DNA of 64,000 nucleotides from Flavivirga algicola (GTDB taxonomy: Bacteria; Bacteroidota; Bacteroidia; Flavobacteriales; Flavobacteriaceae), in contig NZ_JABBHF010000008.1 in the NCBI RefSeq assembly GCF_012910715.1, positions 62,001 through 126,000 of the forward strand. Reading direction: 5' to 3'. The first letter of the stretch is position 1. Every line of letters starts with the position of its first letter. Positions 17,578 to 26,247 of this stretch are shown piece after piece. The notes beneath the pieces were generated by a model that did no database searches, was not told the DNA's origin, and saw only the letters and a program-made list of their open reading frames with translations. The translations under genes and the position numbers were made by a program.

Positions 17578-18540
17578 ATGCCAGTAATAGAGTCAAAGTA
17601 TAAACCAGCTTTCTTTTTTAAAAATGGATTCATTTCAACGGTATATTCTGGTTTAGTTAGGCGTGTTAATTATATAGAACAAGAACGTGAACGCATGACG
17701 TTATTTGATGGCGATTTTATTGATCTGGACTGGAGTTTTTCGAAAAATAAAACAAGGAAACTTGTTGTTTTATTGCATGGATTGGAAGGGAACGGACAAC
17801 GCCCATATATGACAGGGGCAGCGAAGCTTTTTAATAATAATAATATTGATGCAGTTTGTGTGAATTTTAGAGGTTGCAGTGGTGAAGATAATTTGAAATT
17901 TCGTAGTTACCATTCTGGGGCTACCGAAGATTTAGAAGCAGTTATTGCTCATGTTATTTCAGAAAAAAACTATTCGGAAATTTATTTAAAAGGCATCAGT
18001 TTAGGAGCTAATATGATTTTAAAATATTTAGGAGAACGAGACAGCGTGCCAGACCAAATAAAGGCAGCCATTACAGCATCGGTGCCTTGTTATTTGTTTG
18101 GTTCGGCTCAAGCTTTGCATACCTTTAAAAATAAACTGTACCATGATCGATTTTTAAAACATTTAACAAGCCGTTTAAAAACCAAGCAGCAGAATTTTAA
18201 AGCCGATTTAAGTACAGAAGAAATAAAATCTATAAAAACATTGTTCGACTTTGATAATATTTACACGTCTAAAGCACATGGTTTTGATGATGCTTTAGAC
18301 TATTATGAAAAATGCAGTTGTTTGCAATTTCTCCCTAGCATAAAAGTTCCAACATTAATTATTAATGCTTTAAACGATTCATTTTTATCTCCAGAATGCT
18401 ACCCAGTAAAGGAAGCCAAAAACAATTCCAATCTGTATTTAGAAATGCCCCAATATGGTGGTCATGTTGGGTTTGTAGACAAAAAGAATGTTTACTATAA
18501 CGAAAAACGCGCTTTAGAGTTTATTAAAGAAATTTATTAA
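17578..18540 (+). CDS. YheT-family alpha/beta hydrolase
   Basis: The 320-residue protein has the YheT signature LLHGLEGNGQRPYM (about 65-78), VNFRGCSGEDN, nucleophile elbow GISLGAN (serine about 141), an aspartate in NALNDSFLSPE and the final histidine in GGHVGFV. It is a predicted cytoplasmic carboxylesterase of unknown substrate. It follows ade by 40 bases on the same strand and may share its transcript. Confidence 0.9.
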   Translation: MPVIESKYKPAFFFKNGFISTVYSGLVRRVNYIEQERERMTLFDGDFIDLDWSFSKNKTRKLVVLLHGLEGNGQRPYMTGAAKLFNNNNIDAVCVNFRGCSGEDNLKFRSYHSGATEDLEAVIAHVISEKNYSEIYLKGISLGANMILKYLGERDSVPDQIKAAITASVPCYLFGSAQALHTFKNKLYHDRFLKHLTSRLKTKQQNFKADLSTEEIKSIKTLFDFDNIYTSKAHGFDDALDYYEKCSCLQFLPSIKVPTLIINALNDSFLSPECYPVKEAKNNSNLYLEMPQYGGHVGFVDKKNVYYNEKRALEFIKEIY

Positions 18541-18695
18541 TTTAAGTTTAACCAATCTTTTTTTATTGATCTTCCTCGAATGCAATGTGGTTAAGTTTAT
18601 CAAAAATCTTCTAGATTTGTAGGTAAAAGGGAAATATGTCCAATCGGTTATGTTCAATTTTGTGCCTTATTGTAAATTAAAAGGAATAAGATATA

Positions 18696-19268
18696 ATGCT
18701 TAAAACCTTAACTGGTAGAATTAACAAAGATTTAAAAGAAAGCCAAATTAATTGGAAAGTTGCTTTGTCATTTATACCAATTGCTTTTTTTACTTACTTA
18801 TTTCACGAGTTTGGACATTGGGTAGTAGGTGAAATATTAGGGAATGATATGACGTTGAGTTTAAATAGTAGTAACGCTAGGACAGGGGTTCTCATAAAGG
18901 AAGCGCACAATCTTTATATAAGTATTGGAGGGCCTGCCTTTACAATTTTACAAGCACTAATATTTTTATTAATTACCAAACACAAAAAATCAGTTTATAC
19001 TTACTCAGTTACTTTTTTTGCTGTATTTAGTCGTTTTTTCTCAATTGTATTAGGAGGGTTTAGTCAACAAGATGAGGCGAGAATATCTTTAATGTTGAAT
19101 GTAAATAAATACCTAATAGCAACGATTGTACTTTCAATATTGCTTTTAATAATTTGGAAATGTAATCGTATTATGAAATTAAACTTTAAAGCAGTAGGGT
19201 ATTTTATTACTCTAAGTACTTTGGTAATCTTATTGGTAATTGTGGTAATTAATTTGATTGATAAGTAA
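18696..19268 (+). CDS. Small integral membrane protein with HExxH motif (M50-like)
   Basis: The 190-residue protein has HEFGH (37-41) inside its first hydrophobic helix (FIPIAFFTYLFHEFGHW), then GGPAFTILQALIFLL (about 74-90) and two to three more membrane helices. An HExxH in a membrane helix is the hallmark of site-2-protease-like M50 enzymes, but the usual NPDG-type second motif is not obvious; GGPAF may stand for it. It could be a truncated or divergent intramembrane protease or a related non-peptidase. It starts the accessory stretch and is directly followed by a decayed transposase. Confidence 0.6.
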   Translation: MLKTLTGRINKDLKESQINWKVALSFIPIAFFTYLFHEFGHWVVGEILGNDMTLSLNSSNARTGVLIKEAHNLYISIGGPAFTILQALIFLLITKHKKSVYTYSVTFFAVFSRFFSIVLGGFSQQDEARISLMLNVNKYLIATIVLSILLLIIWKCNRIMKLNFKAVGYFITLSTLVILLVIVVINLIDK

Positions 19269-19303
19269 AAATAGAAACAACGAGGACACAACAAAGGTAA
19301 TCG

Positions 19304-19636
19304 TTGCTTAAGGCTCTATATCAAGCAAAAGGAATTAAAATTCTTGTTTACCATTTTGATAGGGACATACAGTATTGCAGCAATCTGTACACACAAATAT
19401 TAAAAAGAAACAAAATCGATATTAGCATGACAGAGGAAAACCGTTGCTATGGAAATGCTCTTGCAGAACGTGTAAATGGTATCCTTAAAGATGAATTTTA
19501 TCTTGATTAAACCTTTACTGAAGTGACATACGCAAAAAGAGTTGCAAAAAATGCAATTAATTTATACAACGGAATAAGATTACATTTATCTTTAAACTTT
19601 AAAACGCCTAATATGGTATATAAATTAATTGCTTAA
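19304..19636 (+). pseudogene. IS3-family transposase (OrfB), 3' remnant with internal stop
   Basis: The frame reads LVYHFDRDIQYCSNLYTQIL, then ENRCYGNALAERVNGILKDE, TAA at 19508-19510, then in the same frame VTYAKRVAKNAINLYNGIRL and a last stop at 19634. This is the end of the rve (DDE) domain of IS3/IS150-type OrfB: the second aspartate lies in DRD and the glutamate in AERVNG. The N-terminal two thirds, including the first aspartate, is missing; a stop at 19298 closes the frame upstream. It cannot make an active transposase. Confidence 0.88.
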
Positions 19637-19718
19637 ATTCAATTTTAACCTGTAGCCATATGTTAGGACGAGACAACGCACTCAAATCGGAAAAATTCAC
19701 AAAAACAAATAGAAAAAT

Positions 19719-19865
19719 ATGTATTTAGCAATCGGACCAATCCAATTAATTTTAGTACTAATAGTTCCAGTTGGAATCTTCCTTTTAGGTTTTTTTCTTG
19801 GAAAAAAATCAGGATATATAAAAAGAGTAAAGGAAACCGAAAATCAAAACAAGCAAATAAATTAA
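19719..19865 (+). CDS. 48-residue single-pass membrane protein
   Basis: ATG at 19719 opens a frame for a hydrophobic N-terminal helix (AIGPIQLILVLIVPVGIFLL) followed by GFFLGKKSG and a charged tail ending NKQIN. Short proteins with an I/LGxxxLILILLV start are common in Flavobacteriaceae accessory regions, but I cannot name a family. Its composition is coding-like compared with its surroundings. Confidence 0.5.
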   Translation: MYLAIGPIQLILVLIVPVGIFLLGFFLGKKSGYIKRVKETENQNKQIN

Positions 19866-19964
19866 ATCGGATTTTTTCAGTAAGTTAAAGAAATTAAAAA
19901 CTGAGCCCTGAATGAAAAAACGAACCGAATAAAAACAACGAAATGGCAACAATGACTATAATTC

Positions 19965-20073
19965 GTTACGGTTGAATTCCTAATCGGAATTCAATACCTA
20001 TTAGCTATCTTTCGGCTATGGCGGAAAGAATCCTGCGGATTTTTCCGCAACGAAATCATAGTCCAACCGTTAC
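19965..20073. repeat. Structured repeat element with nested hairpins
   Basis: Outer arms GTTACGGTTG (19965-19974) and CAACCGTTAC (20064-20073) pair at 9 of 10 positions. Inside are GAATTCC-TAATC-GGAATTC (19974-19992) and a strong hairpin at 20021-20048 in which GCGGAAA-AATCC pairs with GGATT-TTTCCGC around a three-base loop with one bulged G. A shorter relative lies at 23704-23775. It is probably a non-coding repeat; a structured RNA is possible. Confidence 0.6.
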
Positions 20074-20093
20074 CATTAATACTAAAAAACGAA

Positions 20094-20696
20094 ATGCAGA
20101 AATTTTGGAAGATAAAAGATTCTAAATCTAACAAACTGATTTACATAAAAGATAAAACAATTTATAAAGGGAATCCTAAACAAGATGAATTAAATAAATT
20201 AAATTCTGAATCTTCAAACTTATCATTTTTAGAAAACCTTTTTAGCATTCCTTATTCTTATATAAAAAGGATTGAAAACCAGAACGGCAAGAATGAAATA
20301 AAAATATTTTATGGAAACGATTCAGAAGATGAATTAATTGTAAAAGATAAAAATGTAAAACAGGAAATTTTTGACTTTTTAAAAGCTGATTTACCTAATT
20401 TCAATTATTCTTCTAAACTTCCGAGCATATTGAATTACGGAAAAACACAATTCTTTGCATTATTGTTTATGACAGGAATATTTCTGTGGTCACTTTATCT
20501 AGCGATTCAAATTGAAAATGGAGCTGAATACGAAATTATTGGTAGTGGTCGAAGTATAACTGGAATTGTTCTGTTTATAGCTAACTTCGGAGTAATTAAA
20601 AATGTTATTGGATATATTATGATTTTATCAATAATAATTATTTCTGTGACTAAAAAATTAAAGTCAAGAAGTGAAATGGCAATATTAAAAAGATAA
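20094..20696 (+). CDS. Membrane protein of unknown function (200 residues)
   Basis: The N-terminal 110 residues are soluble, lysine-rich and probably cytoplasmic. Two hydrophobic helices follow (about 118-137, QFFALLFMTGIFLWSLYLAI, and about 150-188). The pattern (a soluble PH-like first half with SIPYSYIKRIE, then membrane helices) is seen in several uncharacterised Bacteroidetes proteins, but I do not recognise a family. Remnants of two insertion sequences flank it, so it may be a passenger gene. Confidence 0.65.
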   Translation: MQKFWKIKDSKSNKLIYIKDKTIYKGNPKQDELNKLNSESSNLSFLENLFSIPYSYIKRIENQNGKNEIKIFYGNDSEDELIVKDKNVKQEIFDFLKADLPNFNYSSKLPSILNYGKTQFFALLFMTGIFLWSLYLAIQIENGAEYEIIGSGRSITGIVLFIANFGVIKNVIGYIMILSIIIISVTKKLKSRSEMAILKR

Positions 20697-20697
20697 A

Positions 20698-20956
20698 GTA
20701 CTTAAAGTAACTCAAAATGGAGCTATTAGATGGAAGTCTTATTATTGGGTGTGTTTAACTATAGCTTTAAAAGGAAAATACGTAAGGGGAGAAGATCTTG
20801 GCAATAGTATTTGGAAAGTATTTTTTAGGTTTCTTTAATGAAAGGGAGTTAAGAAATAAAGAATCAAATATAAGGTTAGAAACTAATTTAGTGTAAAGTT
20901 TAATCTTTAACTTGTGTAAACTATGTCCCTTAACGAATAATGGTACCTACAATACC
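20698..20956 (+). pseudogene. IS481-family transposase, C-terminal remnant plus element end
   Basis: From 20698 the frame reads VLKVTQNGAIRWKSYYWV, then CLTIALKGKYVRGEDLGNSIWKV, the typical C-terminus of IS481-type rve transposases. After a short loss the match continues in another frame as GFFNERELRNKESNIRLETN with a stop at 20894-20896. The following 60 bases (ACTTGTGTAAACTATGTCCC, then GGTACC) look like the right terminal inverted repeat of such an element. Everything upstream is gone and the frame is shifted, so it is inactive. Confidence 0.8.
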
Positions 20957-20972
20957 TTAAGTAAAAAATGAT

Positions 20973-21560
20973 ATGAAACTTTTCAATTTTTTAAGACCAA
21001 AAACAAACACAAAGGAAGTTCATATAAGTAAAGAATCGGAGTCAGTACATTTTGAAGGCACAAAATATTTGATAGACAAAATAGAATTTAACTCAACGAT
21101 GGAACTTATTGATGTATTGAATTTGATTAAAGATAATGAATCATTTTGTGGTATTGAATTAAATAGACCAGCGACGGATGATGAAATTGACCTTTTCGAA
21201 GCAAGTAAAGAAATAAAATTACCTAAGGATTTTAAGACTATATACAAGTTTAGTAATGGATTTGAAACTGACGAAGATTTATTCAGACTTATACCTTTAA
21301 ATGAAATTATAGATAACGGAAAAGATGACTATTGCATAAATGACAATTCATTTCACTTTACTGAGTATATGATATATTCTGATATGTGGACTGTTGAAAT
21401 TAATCCAAACGATATTGAAAATTATAGAATCTACAACAAAGCAGAAAATATTGTGTACTTAACAAACTCTCTTACTGAATTTTTATGCGTATTCTTAAAT
21501 AAAGGAATTTATGAAGGACTTTATGAATGGAGGGAAAAGAAACAAATAGTCAGCAGCTAA
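20973..21560 (+). CDS. SMI1/KNR4 family protein
   Basis: The 195-residue protein has the SMI1/KNR4 core: CGIELNRPATDDEIDLFE (about 50-67), IKLPKDFKTIYKFSNGFET, LFRLIPLNEI and a later NIVYLTNSLTEFLCVFL. In bacteria this superfamily is very often the immunity side of contact-dependent or polymorphic toxin systems, but many copies are orphans, as here: no toxin gene lies beside it. It follows an IS481 remnant, in keeping with acquisition in an accessory stretch. Confidence 0.8.
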   Translation: MKLFNFLRPKTNTKEVHISKESESVHFEGTKYLIDKIEFNSTMELIDVLNLIKDNESFCGIELNRPATDDEIDLFEASKEIKLPKDFKTIYKFSNGFETDEDLFRLIPLNEIIDNGKDDYCINDNSFHFTEYMIYSDMWTVEINPNDIENYRIYNKAENIVYLTNSLTEFLCVFLNKGIYEGLYEWREKKQIVSS

Positions 21561-21763
21561 CAATGAATAAGAAAACATAGGGCCTTGAAGTTCAATCAAA
21601 AAACCTTGTTTATTTACAAAGTCGCCAAATATTAAATTTGGCATTTTCAACAAAAAAAATAAAAGCAAAATATTTATATTTGGCTTAGTACCATTCCTAA
21701 ATGTATCGCTTATCATCTGCTATAGCTAATAGGTCGTTAAGTGGTTGGTAGAGCAAAAAAACT

Positions 21764-22339
21764 ATGAGTGAACTTTTAATAAAATATTTTTCTCAATATG
21801 TTTCTCTTAACAAGGAGGAAATTAGAATTATCGAAGAGAACTGTTTAATTAAAAATTATAAAAAAGGAGCCATTTTATTAAAAGAGGGTGATTATGCTAA
21901 GGAAAGCTACCTTGTTTTAAAAGGATGTGTGCGTAGCTATTTTTTAATTGATGGAGAAGAAAAAAACACAGATTTTTTTTTAGAAAACGACCCAATTGTC
22001 CCTGTTAGCTATATTAAAAAACAACCTTCTAAATATTATATCGAATGTCTTGAGGATTGTTTGTTTTCGATAGGGAGAACTGAACGTACAGAGCGTTTTT
22101 TAAAAAAACACCCTCAATTTATTCCGATTTACAGAAAAATTAGTGATGATTTTACCACGAATCAGTTAATTTCAGCAAATAAATTTAGAAACCTATCGCC
22201 AGAAGAACATTATTTAGAGTTAAGAAAGTCTAAACCTCATTTATTTAAAAGAGTGCCTCAATACCATTTGGCAAGTTACCTAGGAATTAAACCCCAATCT
22301 TTAAGTAGAATACGTAAGCGACTTACACGCCAAAAATAA
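21764..22339 (+). CDS. Crp/Fnr-family transcriptional regulator
   Basis: The 191-residue protein has a cyclic-nucleotide-binding-like jelly roll (KKGAILLKEGDYAKESYLVL at about 31-50, YFLIDGEEKNTDFFLENDPI) and a C-terminal helix-turn-helix in YHLASYLGIKPQSLSRIRKRL. Bacteroidetes have many such regulators with no known ligand. Next on the same strand are a small membrane protein and an SDR oxidoreductase, probably its targets; the product resembles the second regulator at 59.6 kb. Confidence 0.9.
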   Translation: MSELLIKYFSQYVSLNKEEIRIIEENCLIKNYKKGAILLKEGDYAKESYLVLKGCVRSYFLIDGEEKNTDFFLENDPIVPVSYIKKQPSKYYIECLEDCLFSIGRTERTERFLKKHPQFIPIYRKISDDFTTNQLISANKFRNLSPEEHYLELRKSKPHLFKRVPQYHLASYLGIKPQSLSRIRKRLTRQK

Positions 22340-22430
22340 ATACTAGATTTTTTTCATTATAACCTCAGAAGTTAACCGAGGTGAATGCATTGCGATTATG
22401 AGAAGAATATTTTTGTAGCTCATTAAAAAT

Positions 22431-22826
22431 ATGTTTTATATGAGAACAAAACTCTCTTTCTTATGGGTGTATGTATTAATGAATATAATCATTAAAGATA
22501 TTCACGACCTATTCAGACCTGGTTTGCTTAAAGAAATGCAAAATGGTATAGTGAACGGCAACACAATCACTGAGGAACTTATGCTAATTGGGGGAATTTT
22601 ACTTGAGCTTCCTATCTTAATGATTGTACTTTCTCAATTGCTACCCTATAAATCTAACAAGTGGCTAAATGTTTGTGCAGCTAACCTGTCTATCCTTATA
22701 CTCTTTATGAATCCGCCCAATGATTTGGATGATGGCTTTTTTCTAATTATGACTACTGTAGGGCTCATAGCAATTACGGTTTTTGCTTTTAAGTATTATA
22801 AAACAACTTCTAATACTAACAAGTAA
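22431..22826 (+). CDS. Small four-helix membrane protein (DUF6326-like)
   Basis: The 131-residue protein (or 128 from the ATG at 22440) has hydrophobic helices at about 8-22, 46-70, 78-92 and 101-121, with KDIHDLFRPGLLKEM between the first two. It resembles the DUF6326 group of uncharacterised Bacteroidetes membrane proteins; I give that name tentatively. It sits between a Crp-type regulator and an SDR gene, eight bases before the latter. Confidence 0.65.
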   Translation: MFYMRTKLSFLWVYVLMNIIIKDIHDLFRPGLLKEMQNGIVNGNTITEELMLIGGILLELPILMIVLSQLLPYKSNKWLNVCAANLSILILFMNPPNDLDDGFFLIMTTVGLIAITVFAFKYYKTTSNTNK

Positions 22827-22834
22827 AGCCTAGT

Positions 22835-23707
22835 ATGGAAAATTTAAGAAACAAAACAGCACTTATTACAGGGGCTACTAGTGGAATTGGATTAGCTTCA
22901 GCAAAAGCACTGGCAAAAATGGGAGCAGAATTATATTTAGTGGGTCGTAATGCTCAAAAAGGGAAAAAAATTGTACAAGAGATTAAATCAGAAACAGAAA
23001 ACCAAAATGTTTATTTAATCATTGGAAACTTATCGTCATTAATGGACGTTAAGAAAATAGCTCAAACATTCTTAAATTATAACAAACCTTTGCACATCCT
23101 TTTAAATAACGCAGGTGTTTATAATACAACTAGAAAACTTACTATAGATGGATATGAAGAAATGTTTGCCGTCAACCACCTTTCCCACTTTTTATTAACC
23201 AATTTATTACTTGAGCGAATAAAATCTGGTAGTCCTGCACGAATTGTAAATGTTGCATCTGGAGCACATATGCTTGTAAAAGAAATTAATTTTGATGATT
23301 TAAGTTTTGAAAACGGTTTTAAGTCATTGAAAGTCTATAGTCATTCAAAATTAGCAAATATTCTTTTTACATATGAATTAGCAAGAATTTTGAAAAATAG
23401 TAATATAACTGTAAACTCTGTTGACCCAGGAGAAGTCGGTACTAATTTAGGTTCTCAAAATGGTTTGTTTGGCAAAATAATTTCACCAATTATGAAGCTG
23501 TTCCTACAAACACCGGAAAAAGGAGCCAAAACATCCATCTACATGTGTTCATCACAAGAAGTTGAAAGAATCTCAGGTAAAAATTTTAGACATTGTAAAG
23601 AGAAACAACCTAAACCTTGGGCAACAAATAATGAGGTGGCTAAAAAACTTTGGGATATTAGCGAAAGTTTGGTTCAAGAAATAATAGAACACCCTACAAC
23701 AATGTAA
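22835..23707 (+). CDS. SDR family NAD(P)-dependent oxidoreductase
   Basis: The 290-residue protein is a classical short-chain dehydrogenase: TGATSGIGLASAKALA (about 11-26), LLNNAGVYNT, a serine in VNVASGAHM and the catalytic YSHSK. The region DPGEVGTNLG and its length match the retinol-dehydrogenase-like branch. Substrate unknown. It closes a three-gene group with the Crp-type regulator and the membrane protein. Confidence 0.92.
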   Translation: MENLRNKTALITGATSGIGLASAKALAKMGAELYLVGRNAQKGKKIVQEIKSETENQNVYLIIGNLSSLMDVKKIAQTFLNYNKPLHILLNNAGVYNTTRKLTIDGYEEMFAVNHLSHFLLTNLLLERIKSGSPARIVNVASGAHMLVKEINFDDLSFENGFKSLKVYSHSKLANILFTYELARILKNSNITVNSVDPGEVGTNLGSQNGLFGKIISPIMKLFLQTPEKGAKTSIYMCSSQEVERISGKNFRHCKEKQPKPWATNNEVAKKLWDISESLVQEIIEHPTTM

Positions 23708-23775
23708 AAGTAACCGCTTGTTCTCATCTACTTCTGAAAATCCTCACGGACTTTTCTGCGATTCATGACTTTTAC
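23704..23775. repeat. Short structured repeat related to that at 19965-20073
   Basis: GTAAAAGT (23704-23711) and ACTTTTAC (23768-23775) are perfect inverted ends. Between them lies AAAATCCTCACGGACTTTTC (from 23737), which echoes the AATCCTGCGGATTTTTCCGC core of the larger element. It overlaps the stop codon of the SDR gene. Confidence 0.5.
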
Positions 23776-23907
23776 TTATAGTTCCAAACCAGCGTAAAAC
23801 ATCATTGTTTTTTTTGCTTTAAATAGTTGTTTTATAGTTGTTTATATGATAAAAATCATTTTATAAACAAATTCTTTATAGTAAGTTGCTTTCAAAATAT
23901 TCATACC

Positions 23908-24462
23908 ATGAAAGCAATATTCTTATTTATCTGCTTCATACTGTTTTTTAGTTTCTCCTATGGGCAAGCAGATAATCAATCAGTAAAAGACATCAGTGTA
24001 GGTTTTGAACTAGATGCATTACCATATATAACTGGTGGGTATTATGGTTCGGTTTGGGTTGGTCACAATCATTTTAGATATCGAGCGGTAATTGCAAAAG
24101 TAGAAACACCAGACTTTATCATAAAGGATGGTTTTACAAACAATGAAATTAAGGCGTATGCGGCAATTGTAGATTACTTTTTTAAATCTGACCTTGAAGG
24201 TTGGTGGATAGGGACAGGCTTGGAGTATTGGGACAGTAAGATACAAACCGATGCCAAGCTAAATACTTCAGAATACAATAATACGGTATTTACCATTGGA
24301 GGTGGATATGTATGGAAATTTTACAAAAATTTTTATTTGAATCCGTGGTTGGCAGGACATTTAAGAATAGCTGGAGATAAAGATGTAATTGTTGATGGAA
24401 GTACCTTTGAAACCCAACTATTCACCCCCGAAATATCCTTAAAGATAGGTTGGCATTTTTAG
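23908..24462 (+). CDS. Outer-membrane beta-barrel-like protein
   Basis: The start chosen is ATG 23908, which begins a clean signal peptide (KAIFLFICFILFFSFSYGQ); the longer frame from 23827 adds a second unrelated hydrophobic segment. The 184-residue product consists of alternating strands (YITGGYYGSVWVGHNHFRYR, LEGWWIGTGLEYWDSKI, VFTIGGGYVWKFYKNFYLNP) and ends in GWHF with a terminal aromatic residue, as outer-membrane barrels do. No specific function can be given. Confidence 0.75.
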   Translation: MKAIFLFICFILFFSFSYGQADNQSVKDISVGFELDALPYITGGYYGSVWVGHNHFRYRAVIAKVETPDFIIKDGFTNNEIKAYAAIVDYFFKSDLEGWWIGTGLEYWDSKIQTDAKLNTSEYNNTVFTIGGGYVWKFYKNFYLNPWLAGHLRIAGDKDVIVDGSTFETQLFTPEISLKIGWHF

Positions 24463-24640
24463 CATTAGACTGTAAATTAATAGTGTTTACAAGAAAAATC
24501 TAATAAATAAGAATCACATTCTGTTGCGTAAAATCAATCTTTAGAATTTAAAAACCGAGTTGAATATCCAGTGGGACTTAATGTTTTAAAAAAGAAAAAC
24601 ACAACAAATAATGATACAGTATACGTCTCCAAATTTGTTA

Positions 24641-25102
24641 TTAGATATAAAACTCTGAAGAATTTTTGATATCCTTTAAAACAAAAGTACTGTTTAGCAC
24701 CCCAATATTTTCAATTTTTGAAAGTTTATATTTCACGAAATTGTGGTAATCTTCCAGTCCTTTGGTATTTATTTTTAAGATGAAGTCTACTTGACCAGCC
24801 ATATGATAACATTCCTGAACTTCGTCTAAATTTTGAATCTGTTCTTCAAACTTTTCGATAAATGCTTCGCTATGGTAGCGCATAGACACTTGGCATATGG
24901 TAGTTACAGACCGTTCAATCAATTTTTTATCAAGTATGGCGACATATTTTTTTATAAAGCCTTGGTTTTCAAGTCTGCGTATGCGTTCGTAAACAGGTGA
25001 AGGAGTTAAATTTAAAATTTTAGCAATCTCTTTTGCTGTTTTTTTAGAGTCATTTTGTAAAATCCTAAGTATCGTAATATCCGTTTGGTCTAAATTCTCC
25101 AT
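24641..25102 (-). CDS. Lrp/AsnC-family transcriptional regulator
   Basis: The 153-residue protein has the Lrp helix-turn-helix (DITILRILQNDSKKTAKEIA and LTPSPVYERIRRLENQGFI) and an AsnC ligand-binding domain (VQECYHMAGQVDFILKI). It is divergent from the threonine dehydrogenase gene with a 150-base AT-rich spacer. Lrp-type control by an amino acid of the adjacent threonine/glycine genes is the obvious inference. Confidence 0.92.
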   Translation of the reverse strand: MENLDQTDITILRILQNDSKKTAKEIAKILNLTPSPVYERIRRLENQGFIKKYVAILDKKLIERSVTTICQVSMRYHSEAFIEKFEEQIQNLDEVQECYHMAGQVDFILKINTKGLEDYHNFVKYKLSKIENIGVLNSTFVLKDIKNSSEFYI

Positions 25103-25254
25103 AAATATGTTAAATAAAAATTATTGCAAAAAGTGATTATTTGCTATGTGTATAGTAAATATAGCTGTTTTTTGTTTTAAATTAAGCTTTTATTGCTTAA
25201 TTTATTTTAATATTTTATTTTAAAAGCTGTAATATTTAAATTTGATAGTAAATA

Positions 25255-26217
25255 ATGCTTTTGGATATGAATACGATGGTTTTAATAATAGGTGCCAATG
25301 GTCAGGTAGGCAAAGTACTTACTAGAGTCTTGCAAGATAGGTATGGAAAGGAAAACGTTATTGCTTCAGATTTAAAAAAGGATGAAGCTTCAGATGGTAT
25401 ATTTGAAGTTGTAGATGCTACGGAGATTGATCGAATTAAAGAAGTTGTTATACAGTATGGAGTCACAGAAATATATCATTTAGCGGCAATTTTATCAGCT
25501 AAAGGAGAAGAGACCCCATTAAGAACGTGGGATATTAATGTAAAGACCTGGCTAAATGTTCTTGAGGTTGCTAGAATGTATAATCTGGAAAAAGTGTTCT
25601 ATCCAAGCTCAATAGCGGTTTTTGGAAAAGGCGCCCCAAGAGATCATACACCTAATAATGCTTATTTAGATCCAACCACGGTGTATGGTATGAGCAAGGT
25701 AGACGGTGAAAATTGGGCGCAATATTACCATGTTAAATACGGTTTAGATGTTAGGTCCGTTCGTTATCCAGGGATTATAGGATATCAGTCATTACCTGGT
25801 GGTGGTACAACAGATTATGCTGTAGATATTTATCACAAGGCAGTTTTAAATAAAACATTTACTTGTTTTTTAAAAGAAGATACGGCTTTGCCTATGATTT
25901 TTATTGATGATGCCGTTAGGGCCACTATAGAGATTATGGAAGCGCCAATTAAAAACATTAAAGTGAGGACATCATATAATATAGCAGGTATAAGTCTTTC
26001 TCCAAGAGAAATTGCATCGGAAATTCGTGAGCTTTATCCTGATTTTAAAATTGATTATAAACCTGATTTTAGGCAAGATATTGCTAAAGAATGGCCAAGG
26101 TCTATAGACGACTCCGAGGCAAGAATGGATTGGGATTGGAAGCCTAAATACAATTTATGGTCCATCACAGAAACAATGATTCGTGAGTTGAAAGACCAAT
26201 ATGAAATGACACTTTGA
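25255..26217 (+). CDS. tdh: L-threonine 3-dehydrogenase, short-chain dehydrogenase type
   Basis: The 320-residue protein belongs to the NAD-dependent epimerase-like L-threonine dehydrogenases known from flavobacteria and Cytophaga, not to the zinc-dependent alcohol-dehydrogenase-like Tdh. It shows the Rossmann glycine motif GANGQVG (about 14-20), PSSIAVFG, the catalytic YGMSK and the family segment PGGGTTDYAVDIYHKA. It oxidises threonine to 2-amino-3-ketobutyrate. ATG codons at 25255, 25267 and 25276 are all possible starts; the last two give the usual short N-terminus. kbl follows 30 bases later. Confidence 0.9.
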   Translation: MLLDMNTMVLIIGANGQVGKVLTRVLQDRYGKENVIASDLKKDEASDGIFEVVDATEIDRIKEVVIQYGVTEIYHLAAILSAKGEETPLRTWDINVKTWLNVLEVARMYNLEKVFYPSSIAVFGKGAPRDHTPNNAYLDPTTVYGMSKVDGENWAQYYHVKYGLDVRSVRYPGIIGYQSLPGGGTTDYAVDIYHKAVLNKTFTCFLKEDTALPMIFIDDAVRATIEIMEAPIKNIKVRTSYNIAGISLSPREIASEIRELYPDFKIDYKPDFRQDIAKEWPRSIDDSEARMDWDWKPKYNLWSITETMIRELKDQYEMTL

Positions 26218-26247
26218 ACTGAAAAAAATATCAAAATAAATAAGGTT

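Noticed and set aside
19965-20073. Reading the nested hairpin element as an integron attC site
   Set aside because: The outer arms contain GTTACGG/CCGTTAC but no paired R-box/L-box layout or integrase gene; a plain structured repeat explains it.
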